Source: CAUZSN01 sp963582345
GTDB lineage: Bacteria; Planctomycetota; Planctomycetia; Planctomycetales; Planctomycetaceae
NCBI GenBank assembly: GCA_963582345.1
Contig: CAUZSN010000003.1
Location: 4,474-68,473 of the forward strand
Reading direction: 5' to 3'
Length of the DNA stretch: 64,000 bases
Positions 1-8,710 of this stretch are shown piece by piece. Numbering within the stretch: position 1 is the stretch's first letter; the number at the start of each line of letters is the position of its first letter. The notes under the pieces were generated by a model. It worked only from the letters and a program-made list of their open reading frames with translations. It had not been told where the DNA came from and made no database searches. Position numbers and translations under genes: made by a program.

Positions 1-847
1 CACGGCTCTCCTCGTTTGTCACAATCTGTGCCTGCCGAACTGCCGCGTAAAATGGGCCAACGACCAGCGAGACCGTCACTTGAAATTCTTTTGGCACAAC
101 ATCCGCATATGCCGGAAAACGTCCCTCGAGCAATCGGCAGTAGATCGTCGAACTACCACACTTGACTAGTGCATCATTAGCATGCACAGCAATCTGCGTT
201 TCTTCCTGATCATCTGTAATCGAACGCTCAATCAAAGACATTGCCTTGGATGGAATCACTGGTGTCTTCTTCTCAGAATTCTTGACACCTTCCAGTCGGC
301 ATGCTGCGGTGGCAATAGCTAGTCGCCGGCTGTCCGTTGCAGCCAACGTCACTTTTTCCAGATTGAAATCCATTAGAACACCGCCCAAAGCGTATCGCGT
401 ACTTGCCACATCGGTTGCAAAAACCGTACGGCGAATCTGTTCGCGAAACGATTGAGCCGATACAACAAAATACTGATTCTCTTCAAATTCGGCAACTGCT
501 GGAAACTCTGCCGGATCCACCACCGCAAGGCGAAACTCACTGTGCTTCGTTCGAATCAAGATCAGCTCTTTCGTAAGTTCAAATTGAATTTCCTCCTCTT
601 GTAACTCACGCAAAATCGATATCATATGGCTTGCCGGCAGTAACACCTCGCCGGCAGCATCGGTCTCAACACTTGGAATCTCGTACCGAATTCCAACTTC
701 CTGATCTGTGCCTATCAGTATCGCTTTTCCATCTTTCAGTTGAAGTTTTACGTTCTTGAGAATTTCCTTCGGGCTCCGCGAAGGTACCACACCGTTCACA
801 ATTTGAAACGCAGTGGCTAGCGATGGACGATGACACGTGACTTTCAT
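1..847 (-). CDS. dnaN: DNA polymerase III beta subunit (sliding clamp), 3' end cut by window
   Basis: The minus-strand frame beginning at ATG 847 (MKVTCHRPSLATAFQIV) is open to the window edge, giving about 282 codons of a protein usually near 370 residues, so roughly the C-terminal quarter is missing. The clamp encircles DNA and holds the replicative polymerase. Seen directly are beta-clamp family stretches: ATAFQIVNGVVPSRSPKEIL near the N-terminus, a TDQEVGIRYE segment, FRLAVVDPAEFPA, RRTVFATDVASTRYALGGV and LAATDSRRLAIA. It lies downstream of dnaA in the same direction with a gap of about 310 bp, the common dnaA-dnaN order. The ribosome site is weak. Identification is secure; the only limitation is truncation by the window. 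Confidence 0.95.
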   Translation of the reverse strand, partial: MKVTCHRPSLATAFQIVNGVVPSRSPKEILKNVKLQLKDGKAILIGTDQEVGIRYEIPSVETDAAGEVLLPASHMISILRELQEEEIQFELTKELILIRTKHSEFRLAVVDPAEFPAVAEFEENQYFVVSAQSFREQIRRTVFATDVASTRYALGGVLMDFNLEKVTLAATDSRRLAIATAACRLEGVKNSEKKTPVIPSKAMSLIERSITDDQEETQIAVHANDALVKCGSSTIYCRLLEGRFPAYADVVPKEFQVTVSLVVGPFYAAVRQAQIVTNEESR

Positions 848-1159
848 GGTGGACTTGTTTCTCAACAAACAGAATGACTTCTGGTAGTTCTTTGGTAATA
901 AGAAATTTAGGAGTATTAGTAGTAGTATCAGATGGCAGTCAGGATGTCGAAAACAGGGGTTATAGAAAACGAAACCCTATGATATTAAAAAACTTACCGC
1001 AGTACAATAATGGTAACAAGCTGTTCATTTTCCGCTGAAAACCTCTGGATAACGTGATGATTGTTGGTCGATAACAGTGACGATAATCCAAGTCCTTTTT
1101 CAACAGTAGGAAAGTAGTCGTAATAGCACATCTGATATGATCCGAAAATCAACACGCTA
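848..1159. other. dnaA-dnaN intergenic region, possible replication origin
   Basis: No convincing gene is present. One near-consensus DnaA box lies on the minus strand at 1044-1052 (TTATCCAGA, one mismatch to TTATCCACA), and a weaker one at 1066-1074 (TTATCGACC, two mismatches). An A/T-rich stretch occupies about 980-1010. The position between dnaA and dnaN is a frequent origin site in bacteria, but two weak boxes are not a convincing cluster, so this is a location hint only. Confidence 0.3.
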
Positions 1160-2218
1160 TTAACAGGACCTGTGTTTCTCGCTCAGCGCGCCTTGAATCA
1201 ATAGTAGTTGCTGGCGGAGACCTGGGTTGTTGGGTAGTACTCGTTTGACGCGATTACAGGCGTGAACAACAGTGCTGTGATTGCGACTACCAAAATACTG
1301 GGCGATAAACGCGTAGGTTTGACCGGTAAGCTGTCGGGCAAGATACATAGCACATTGGCGAGGTAACAGTAGCCCCTGTGCTCGCGAATGCGATCGCATG
1401 TCGGCAAGCCGAATATTATAAAACTGGGCCACAGACCGGGCGATTTGAGCGACTGTAATTTTAACAGGCTTTACTTCGCTCTTTAAAAAGTTGCTAACGA
1501 ACAATAGGTTAAAGGGAGAATTGGTCAGTCGGGAAAGAGTTTCGAGTTGTAACATTGTAGCTAATAATTCACGTGGAGAAACGGGTAAAGTTTCGGCTAA
1601 CAGGAAAACGGCATCAGCTGGCAAGGGAAGCTGTTGACGTTGTGCAAAATGACTGATCAGTTTAACACGGCTATTGAAATCGGGCATTAGAACCGCAGCG
1701 CACAGCCCGCCACGAAGGCGATTCGCCAGCCGCGGCAAGAGACCACGTAAATCACCTACTGGCCTGCGACTGGTAACTAGAACGCGCCCACCTGACGAGA
1801 CAATGTCGTCTAAGAGCCATAGAAGTTGCCATTGCGATTGTGAGCGTTCTTCTAGGACGTGTATGTCCTCACAGATCATGATTTCCGAGTCGCGATACAT
1901 TTGGCGAAACGCAGCGGTCTGCTTTAATTCGGCCGCTTCAGCAAATTGAGCGGCAAATGTACAGGCAGTGAACTGGGAAATCCGGATGGGTGTACGCCGT
2001 CGTCGCTGTTCGCCTATAAACCGTTGAGCGAGATGAGACTTTCCTGTGCCAGACGGCCCAAAGATGAACACGAGATGAACATCGGAATCGAACGGCCGTA
2101 CAGAAATCTGCCGAATTGCACTTTTTGCGAAACGGTTTTCATCAAGGAGCAGGAACGGCTCCAATGCGTGTGACTGAGACGTTAGACAGTGTAAGCGCGA
2201 TGCGGGCATGTCGGCCAC
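1160..2218 (-). CDS. dnaA: Chromosomal replication initiator DnaA, short form without N-terminal domains
   Basis: DnaA binds origin boxes and opens the duplex using ATP. The 352-residue product has the AAA+ Walker A GPSGTGKSH near residue 55, a Walker B ICEDIH near 115 (family usually IDDIQ), an arginine-finger region around NRLRGG, and the domain IV signature GSRNHSTVVHACNRV near 310, matching the GGRDHTTVLHA-type helix that reads the DnaA box. Typical DnaA has about 450 residues. Here the AAA+ domain begins within about 40 residues of the start, so domains I and II (oligomerisation and linker) are absent. No remnant of them is seen in the 60 bp up to the next gene, which ends at 2279. dnaN follows in the same direction. 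It could be a DnaA paralogue, but the adjacency to dnaN and intact domain IV favour the true initiator. Confidence 0.88.
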   Translation of the reverse strand: MADMPASRLHCLTSQSHALEPFLLLDENRFAKSAIRQISVRPFDSDVHLVFIFGPSGTGKSHLAQRFIGEQRRRRTPIRISQFTACTFAAQFAEAAELKQTAAFRQMYRDSEIMICEDIHVLEERSQSQWQLLWLLDDIVSSGGRVLVTSRRPVGDLRGLLPRLANRLRGGLCAAVLMPDFNSRVKLISHFAQRQQLPLPADAVFLLAETLPVSPRELLATMLQLETLSRLTNSPFNLLFVSNFLKSEVKPVKITVAQIARSVAQFYNIRLADMRSHSRAQGLLLPRQCAMYLARQLTGQTYAFIAQYFGSRNHSTVVHACNRVKRVLPNNPGLRQQLLLIQGALSEKHRSC

Positions 2219-2278
2219 CTCCGTGTTGTCGTGATCTCCACAGATGTCATGTCTTCGTCAGTGTTCTCTGAGATAAGT

Positions 2279-3490
2279 TCACACCATCACTTCGGCTAAT
2301 TGGCGCTGATGTTTTACGACACCAGCGATTCGGACAACTGCTTGGTCAATCTCTTGCAAGCTATTTTCAATGCTCACACTAAAGCGAACGGACGACGAAT
2401 AGACTTCCTCCGGACGATCCATGGCGACCAAAACCGGTGCTGGCTCGGCCGAGCCGCTGGCACAAGTACTGCCCAGCGAACAAGCTACTCCGTCAAGATC
2501 CAAGGCTACCAGCAACGCTTCGCCGTCAAGGCCCGGGAATGCAATATTGAGTGTATTCGGGAGACGATATTGGCGCGAGCCATTGACGACGACAGGTGAG
2601 CACTCGTGCAACAAACCGTTTTCCAGACGGTCGCGCAGTTCAGTGAGCTTGTGCGTCCACTGATTCACTCGAGCGTGAAATAGTTGCAACGCTCTTGCCA
2701 TACCGGCCGCCAGAGCTACCATTTCGGTCCCCGGCCGCCGTTCGAATTCCTGGTGTCCGCCGAATTGAATCGGAGTTAATTGTAGGCCATCACGCAACAA
2801 GAGCGCACCAATCCCGCGTGGTCCGTGAAACTTATGAGCTCCCAGCGATAAGCTGGACACTCCCAGCTCGTGAAAGTTAACGGGGATTTTACCCACTGCC
2901 TGTACGGCGTCGGCATGAAACGGGACAGCGTGCTTCCGGCAGAAATTTGACAAAGGTTGTAGGTCTTGAGTGACACCGGTTTCGTTGTGAGCCAGAATTA
3001 CTGTGACTAATTTGATGTCATCCCATGGCAAAGTTGTGAAATGTTTGGTGATTAATCGTCCGTCCGGGTCAACGTCGAGGATGTGCAGTTTCCATCCTTT
3101 TGTCTGGAGAGCTTTACATGACTCTATAGTTGCCGGATGCTCACCGGCGGTCAGTGCGATCGTGCCCGGTGCAGAGGCGGCCAATCCGAAGATTGCCATG
3201 TTCGTTGCTTCCGTGCCTCCGCTTGTAAAGATCACTTCGTTGGGGTTGGCACCCAGGATTTCGGCAATCTGTTCACGAGCCGTTTCCAATGTTTGGCGGG
3301 CCCGGCGGCCTTCGGCGTGCCGAGAACCTGGGTTGGCATAACTGTGATAGAAATGATGAGCCAACGTCTCGACCACTTCTGGGAACGGCCGAGTTGTGGC
3401 ATTGGTGTCCAGGTAAATCCCGCTCGGTCGGCTCGACTCAGCTTTGTTGTTCATTGTTGCTCGAATAGATGCACTGTTAGTTGTGCTCAT
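2279..3490 (-). CDS. Cysteine desulfurase (NifS/IscS family)
   Basis: PLP-dependent class V aminotransferase-fold enzyme that takes sulfur from L-cysteine for Fe-S clusters or thiolated tRNA. Visible motifs: YLDTNATTRPFPEV at the N-terminus, PNEVIFTSGGTEATNMA, AHNETGVTQDL, HADAVQAVGK, the PLP-lysine segment AHKFHGPRG, and the catalytic-cysteine loop CSLGSTCASGSAEP. About 403 residues from ATG 3490. The frame is open further to a TTG at 3523, but those extra residues do not look like the family, and a second ATG at 3454 is also possible because the conserved region only begins at YLDTN. Neighbours do not reveal a dedicated scaffold gene, so NifS-, IscS- or IscS-like tRNA roles cannot be separated. 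Confidence 0.9.
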   Translation of the reverse strand: MSTTNSASIRATMNNKAESSRPSGIYLDTNATTRPFPEVVETLAHHFYHSYANPGSRHAEGRRARQTLETAREQIAEILGANPNEVIFTSGGTEATNMAIFGLAASAPGTIALTAGEHPATIESCKALQTKGWKLHILDVDPDGRLITKHFTTLPWDDIKLVTVILAHNETGVTQDLQPLSNFCRKHAVPFHADAVQAVGKIPVNFHELGVSSLSLGAHKFHGPRGIGALLLRDGLQLTPIQFGGHQEFERRPGTEMVALAAGMARALQLFHARVNQWTHKLTELRDRLENGLLHECSPVVVNGSRQYRLPNTLNIAFPGLDGEALLVALDLDGVACSLGSTCASGSAEPAPVLVAMDRPEEVYSSSVRFSVSIENSLQEIDQAVVRIAGVVKHQRQLAEVMV

Positions 3491-3905
3491 CAGGAACGAT
3501 CTTGAGCAGCAGACTTCGGTCAAGTCATGTCACCAGGCGCTGAGCTTACAGAGTGCCGCATTCTACCAGTGACACAAACCGGCCTCCACTAACAATCTGC
3601 CGGCCACTGAAAGAAATACCTGAGGCATAGTGACCATCTGACATAAAACGGATTGCCAATCCGTTGACAATAGTCAGCAAGCGACTTAACCGAGCTAGCA
3701 GGTCCAGGTATGGCCAGGACCCACTCGAAAACCCCCTCGATTCACTAGAACCGTCATACCGGTTAGATTTCGCAGATTAGGATAATCCAGCTAAAGCCTG
3801 GGCACCAGTTAAGTCGATCTAACGGTTACATGTTAACAGGATAATTCTTCGTTTATGACCTAGTGGCGAATTTCCGGGATTACTTTCAACTGGGGGGAGC
3901 TTACT
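3491..3905. other. Intergenic stretch between divergent genes
   Basis: About 415 bp separating the minus-strand desulfurase from the plus-strand lipoprotein gene. No recognisable coding remnant or RNA gene was seen. A purine-rich ribosome site (GGGGGGAGC) lies just before the GTG start at 3906. Promoters for both flanking genes presumably lie here, but no clear hexamer pair stands out. Confidence 0.4.
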
Positions 3906-5591
3906 GTGGATAAGCGAATTTTTGCCAACCGCCACCGCCAGGTAATGACAGTGTTTGTGTTGGCAATTTTAAGCGTTAGTTTCGTTGTGGTCGGCTGCAC
4001 ACATCGTCCGCGAAACGCATTGTCCAACAGCCAGACGACGTCGAAGAAGAACGATCAAGTCGTACAATCCGATCGTTCTTTATTCACACTGGGGAACTTG
4101 AAGCATTCTGCACTGCAGAAGTCTCGCGCGAAGGTCACAGCGAACGCAGTTGCTAAGACTCCATCGGATGATTTGGTTCAACGGACTAATAGGAACGAGG
4201 ATCTAAAACTGGTCGAAGCAAAACATTCGTCGTCCATCAAACCAGGCGTCATTCTCTCTCCGTTCATCCAAAAGCGATCCAAAACGACAGACGTGGCGAA
4301 TCACCACGACCGTGATCAGACTAAGCAACGTCGAATAAAGGAAGTCGAAATCGACAATCAAATTGTCAAAACACCATCGGTAGAGAGTAAGAGAAATCCG
4401 TTCGTCGATCGTGTCCGTGCTAAAAAGCAGGTTAGCCAGCGCAAGTTGCCAGTACGGAAGAATGTATTTGTCGACAAATTTAATGTGGAAATGAAGCAAT
4501 TGCAGGCTCAAATGGACGAACCGTTAGTCGAATCAAATACTGAAAATCACCATCCAATTCGCGATGAAAAAGATCGTCGCGTCCGATTGGACGCGAATCG
4601 CATGAAGTCTGAAATGAACGATTCGGCGTTGACGGACGCACGGAAGGAAAAAGACACCGATCATGTCCATCTGAAGTGGGTCAGCGCTGATAGGAACAAT
4701 TCATTGCTCCAATGGGATTTTGAAACCCAAACAGTGACGCACAATGACAAAACTCGTCGCATTGAATTTCCTGTGAATAGCACGAAGTCCGAAATGAACG
4801 ACACGGCACTGGCGAAAGTTGCTGAGGCAAGCAATGCCACCCGTCAACTTGTACGCTCGGAAAGTCTTTTGTCTCGCACGCAATCCTCGTACGCGAACGA
4901 CGGCCTGAAACAAATGCAGACAGATATTGTCACAACCGCGACACAAGACCGAAACGAAAATCGGTGGAAAGAGTCGATTGTTGAGCCATCAACCATCCCA
5001 TCGCGGTTTGAATGGCATACCGTTGCCGAGACCGAATCTGCGGAAAATCATTTCCGTGCAGTTGATGTTGAGGGACCGATCATAGCGGCGCACCGCCATG
5101 CCTCTGTTGTGCCCAGCCAAATTTTGGCGGAACAACAGTCTGTTTTGTCGGGAATTTCTCCGGAAACAACAGTGGTCCAAGCCAACGCGAATTCGTCGGC
5201 GGATCTGACTAACAACAGCCGAGGTCGTGTTACTTTGAATGTCTATGCCGAACAGTTGACCGCACGACCAGCCGCCGATTCCTTCTATCCGGTCACGGTT
5301 GGGGATCGATCTATTGGTGAAACAGAGTCCGGAAAAAATGACGAACCGTTCAAGGCACTGGAACTGGCTGTTTCCGGTAGCGACGTCCAGTCAACGCACG
5401 CGTTGACAGCGGAACCGAATCACGAAAGCCGCAGTTTAGGGACGGTGAATTGGAACATTCAACCGGAAACCACTCCGAACCACCGATCGGTTACGATAGT
5501 AATTCCGCTAATCATCGGTTTTCTACTTGGCGTGAGTTGTCTAATTGGAATCCGGATTTTCCGCCGACTGCCACAGCATTCTGGCGGATAG
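3906..5591 (+). CDS. Putative lipoprotein with C-terminal membrane anchor, function unknown
   Basis: A 561-residue protein not recognised as a known family. The start is GTG 3906, preceded by a strong purine-rich ribosome site. Residues 14-31 form a hydrophobic signal ending in a lipobox-like VVVGC, and residues about 528-548 (VIPLIIGFLLGVSCLIGI) form a second transmembrane helix followed by a basic tail. Between them lies a long hydrophilic, probably disordered region rich in K, R, D, E, N and S. Two copies of a KSEMND(S/T)AL element occur near residues 233 and 295. If the N-terminus is lipidated, both ends would be membrane-attached. No partner is evident from the neighbours. Confidence 0.7.
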   Translation: MDKRIFANRHRQVMTVFVLAILSVSFVVVGCTHRPRNALSNSQTTSKKNDQVVQSDRSLFTLGNLKHSALQKSRAKVTANAVAKTPSDDLVQRTNRNEDLKLVEAKHSSSIKPGVILSPFIQKRSKTTDVANHHDRDQTKQRRIKEVEIDNQIVKTPSVESKRNPFVDRVRAKKQVSQRKLPVRKNVFVDKFNVEMKQLQAQMDEPLVESNTENHHPIRDEKDRRVRLDANRMKSEMNDSALTDARKEKDTDHVHLKWVSADRNNSLLQWDFETQTVTHNDKTRRIEFPVNSTKSEMNDTALAKVAEASNATRQLVRSESLLSRTQSSYANDGLKQMQTDIVTTATQDRNENRWKESIVEPSTIPSRFEWHTVAETESAENHFRAVDVEGPIIAAHRHASVVPSQILAEQQSVLSGISPETTVVQANANSSADLTNNSRGRVTLNVYAEQLTARPAADSFYPVTVGDRSIGETESGKNDEPFKALELAVSGSDVQSTHALTAEPNHESRSLGTVNWNIQPETTPNHRSVTIVIPLIIGFLLGVSCLIGIRIFRRLPQHSGG

Positions 5592-5631
5592 CGTTCGTCC
5601 TGATGCGTTTCGCGCAGACATGACCTAGTAT

Positions 5632-6053
5632 TTGGGAAATGTCATCATAGATTGGGATTTTGTGTCCTTTTTTGACGCACTTTGTGGAGTGGACGCAATG
5701 TCAGACGACCAGTGGAGTCCGCCGACGTTCAAGGACTTGAAGGTCGTTTTGGAAAGTATTGGCAAGTCAGATAGCAACCATAATCAGTCAGCAGAACGAC
5801 TGGAATTATCGGTGCCAGCGAGGGTCCTCGCGCTGCGGAAAGCCATTGTCTCTGTCATCACGTGTGAAATCGCTGGTTCGGCATAGGCTTGGTTCATCGA
5901 GGCGCTGTCACTCTTGATGAAGTGACAGTCAAGTTGATCAGTGACACGCAGCAGTACCGGTATCGCATTCTGCTGGAATGGTATCAGCTCTGCGACAACG
6001 GCATGTTCATAAGCGGCGGTCGATTTCTGGTCAAGTTGACGGAGAACGAATGA
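5632..6053 (+). pseudogene. PilZ-like protein gene broken by a frameshift
   Basis: The first frame starts at TTG 5632 or more plausibly ATG 5698 (MSDDQWSPPTFKDLKVV) and carries ERLELSVPARVLALRK and SVITCEI before stopping at 5884-5886. The reading then continues in another frame from about 5871: WFGIGLVHRGAVTLDE, RYRILLEWYQLCDNGM and FISGGRFLVKLTENE, ending at TGA 6051. The junction falls where a PilZ-type domain would have its D-x-S-x-x-G-G/I-like turn, so the two halves read as one domain of the c-di-GMP-receptor PilZ type. One missing base near 5865-5880 would explain it. Either the gene is recently inactivated or the base call is wrong; a programmed shift is less likely because no slippery run is present. 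The PilZ assignment rests on pattern only. Confidence 0.6.
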
Positions 6054-6403
6054 GCGCACTTGGGTGTAATCTACCGGATGCTCCGGAATACGCTTTATGC
6101 GGGTCGTACACTCTGCGAGTAGCACGCATCGGCCAGTAAGTTGTGAATGAAGTAATTGGCCTTACGCAGAGTCTGGTCGCGGTTCGATAGCATTCAGTAC
6201 CGAACCGTGCGCAATAGTACCGCTTGCATCGAACATCCTGTTCATCTTGTTGGGTTCTAACAGTCGTCTTGAAGGTAACGATTGGGGCGCTGCTCGTGCA
6301 GAATCCACAGAACTCATCGGGTAGCTAAGTCAACGACAGCATCGGCCAGCTGCCGCGACACACATCGAAGCATAACCTCCGGTAGCCGGTGTCCTGAATT
6401 CCT
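6054..6403. other. Intergenic stretch, nothing recognised
   Basis: About 350 bp between the broken PilZ gene and the RND-type gene. No ORF with coding character, RNA gene or clear terminator was found on either strand. No strong ribosome site precedes ATG 6404. Confidence 0.35.
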
Positions 6404-8620
6404 ATGGTTTCCAAATTCTACCGACGATACAGCCTACATCTGCTTTGTCTAGCCGGGTTGTTATTTCCCTATTTGACGTATAAAGCAGAAACGCTGCCAA
6501 CAAATAATAATATCGAAACCTGGCTACAGACTGACACGGCTGTTCGGACACAGTATGAAGATTTCAAACGCCATTTTGGTGCTGAAGAGCTTATTCTCAT
6601 CGGACTCGACAGCCGCGCAAACGACGAGACTTTGATCGAATCCGTTTGCCAACGAGTCGAACAGCTACCCGGTATCCGCAAATGTTGGTCTCCGGCACGG
6701 ATGCAAGCATTGATGGACGAATTGGGAGTTTCGGATGAGGAAATCGCCGACCGGCTGAAAGGATTGGCGGTATCCGATGATGGACGGATGATTGGATTGG
6801 TTGCCCTGTTGTCCCAGGACGGTTTGGCAGACCGAACCACAACCGTGCACGCCGTGCGCGAACAACTCGAATACTGTCAACTCTACGAAGATGCCAATTT
6901 GGCTGGCGCGCCTGTTGTCATTGCAGAACTAGACCGCTTGGGGAACAGATCCAGCAATAAGGTGTTTTTTGGAATCACATTGATGATCTGCTTGCTGTTG
7001 CTGTGGTACGCGCTTAGAGACTTCAAGGTCACAGTTTTGATTTTGGCTTTGACGGTTTGGGCAATTCATTCGACGTTGACCATTATCAACTTGGCTGGCG
7101 GTGAGATGAATTTTATTCTGGACGCGCTGCCGGTGATGATTTTGATCTTTACGCTAGCAACTTCGGTTCATTTTCTGCACTACTTTGTTGCTTCGCACAA
7201 AGAGAAAGACCCGCTGAGTAGGGCCATACAGTTGGCGTGGCGGCCCTGTTGTCTGGCGATGTTTACAACAGCGATCGGTCTGGTTTCGTTAACGATCAGC
7301 GACATCGTTCCGGTAAAACAATTTGGCCGTTCGGCGACACTTGGATCGGTGATCGCATTGGTGACAGGAATATGTCTGACCCCGGCCATCTTGACACTTT
7401 TTCCTCTTAGGAAACTTCGTGCGAATTACTTGGGCGAGTTTTTTACAAAAAGGGGGACCTGGCTCCTGAAACGCAGTAAAGCCGTCGTCTACACCTCAGC
7501 CGGAATTTTTTCCGTGGCCTGTGTCGGTCTGGTTCAACTTGAATCTAAGATTGACCCGCTCGATTTTCTGCCGAAGGGCAGTAAGGTTCTGTCGGATGTA
7601 CGTTGCATTCAGAGGAACTTAACGAATACCGAGTCCATCGAAGCGATCGTGGATTTCAGAGATCGAGAATTAGCATTTGTCGAGAAACTGCGCCGCGTCC
7701 GTAAGATCGAAGAATGGATTCGTAATCATCCGGCTGTTTGGCACACGATGTCGGGGGCGGACTTTCTGCCCAACGAGCTTCCGAATGATCCTTTGGAACG
7801 TGCGCGCTTGTTGAATAGAGCACAAGCGCATCATGAAGAAAACGATTTTTTGTCAGATGCCGATCAGTTGTGGCGGATTTCAGTTCGAATTCACCCGGAT
7901 TCAACGTACACACAACAACGGACATTTGATGACTTAGTTGCTATGACGGCTGGATTGCCTATTAAGTTTACGGGGATGGCACCTTTGCTGGAACGCGCTC
8001 AGCAGGAAATCTTCCGAGGATTTTGGAACAGTTTCATCACTGCATTCGGGATCATCACGCTGGTCATGATGTTGGCATTGAGATCGTTCAAGGTGGGCGC
8101 GATGGCCATGTTCCCCAATTTGACGCCGATTTTCCTCGTCTTTGGCACTTTGGGATGGATCGGGTTTCCCGTAGATATCGGAATGATGATGTCCGGAAGT
8201 ATCGCTTTGGGGATTGCCGTTGATGGTACATTTCATTTCATGATTCGTTACAGAGAACAATACGAGCAGACAGGCGATTCGTTTTGGTCCGCACGGCACG
8301 CCTTACTACAAACAGGTCCGCCGATTGTAACGGCGACGGTAATTGCGAGCGTCGGGATGCTGGCTCTCACGCTTAGCAGTTTTGGCCCCACCATGCGATT
8401 CGGCTTTCTGATGATGACAATGTTGTTGACTGCCTTGCTGGGTGATCTGGTCTTGCTTCCGGCTTTATTGTGTTTCCGGTCGACAAGCCGACGAGCCTTG
8501 AAGCAAGGTCCGCACTACCAAACCCAACACAGCCGACGTTCTTCCCAGAACCAGCCAGATTTTGGTACCGTCCAGTTGTCTGAGTATTCCGAATTTGTTC
8601 AACGTATTCCGGTTAAGTGA
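6404..8620 (+). CDS. RND/MMPL-family membrane transporter
   Basis: A 738-residue integral membrane protein of the RND superfamily (MMPL/SSD type), which uses the proton gradient to move lipids or hydrophobic compounds. The pattern is the family's twofold repeat: helix at residues 10-25, a periplasmic domain (about 30-185), then a bundle (VFFGITLMICLLLLWYAL, VTVLILALTVWAIHSTLT, ALPVMILIFTLATSVHFLHYF, further helices to about 335), a second lone helix near 355-375, a second periplasmic domain (about 380-540) and a second bundle (about 545-690) including GMMMSGSIALGIAVDGTFHFMIRY. The hydrophilic tail after 690 is probably cytoplasmic. The next gene in the same direction is an NAD-binding reductase about 90 bp downstream, so a lipid-related pair is conceivable. 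Substrate is unknown. Confidence 0.85.
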   Translation: MVSKFYRRYSLHLLCLAGLLFPYLTYKAETLPTNNNIETWLQTDTAVRTQYEDFKRHFGAEELILIGLDSRANDETLIESVCQRVEQLPGIRKCWSPARMQALMDELGVSDEEIADRLKGLAVSDDGRMIGLVALLSQDGLADRTTTVHAVREQLEYCQLYEDANLAGAPVVIAELDRLGNRSSNKVFFGITLMICLLLLWYALRDFKVTVLILALTVWAIHSTLTIINLAGGEMNFILDALPVMILIFTLATSVHFLHYFVASHKEKDPLSRAIQLAWRPCCLAMFTTAIGLVSLTISDIVPVKQFGRSATLGSVIALVTGICLTPAILTLFPLRKLRANYLGEFFTKRGTWLLKRSKAVVYTSAGIFSVACVGLVQLESKIDPLDFLPKGSKVLSDVRCIQRNLTNTESIEAIVDFRDRELAFVEKLRRVRKIEEWIRNHPAVWHTMSGADFLPNELPNDPLERARLLNRAQAHHEENDFLSDADQLWRISVRIHPDSTYTQQRTFDDLVAMTAGLPIKFTGMAPLLERAQQEIFRGFWNSFITAFGIITLVMMLALRSFKVGAMAMFPNLTPIFLVFGTLGWIGFPVDIGMMMSGSIALGIAVDGTFHFMIRYREQYEQTGDSFWSARHALLQTGPPIVTATVIASVGMLALTLSSFGPTMRFGFLMMTMLLTALLGDLVLLPALLCFRSTSRRALKQGPHYQTQHSRRSSQNQPDFGTVQLSEYSEFVQRIPVK

Positions 8621-8710
8621 CCAATTGCACTGTTTATGTGCGCACTTTGAAAAGCTTGTCTAGCACTAATTTAGTTGAGAATTTCGGAAAATCTCATAGA
8701 ATGGGATACG

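Noticed and set aside
848..1159. Firm origin of replication call
   Set aside because: Only one near-consensus DnaA box and one poor one; no cluster or unwinding element could be shown.
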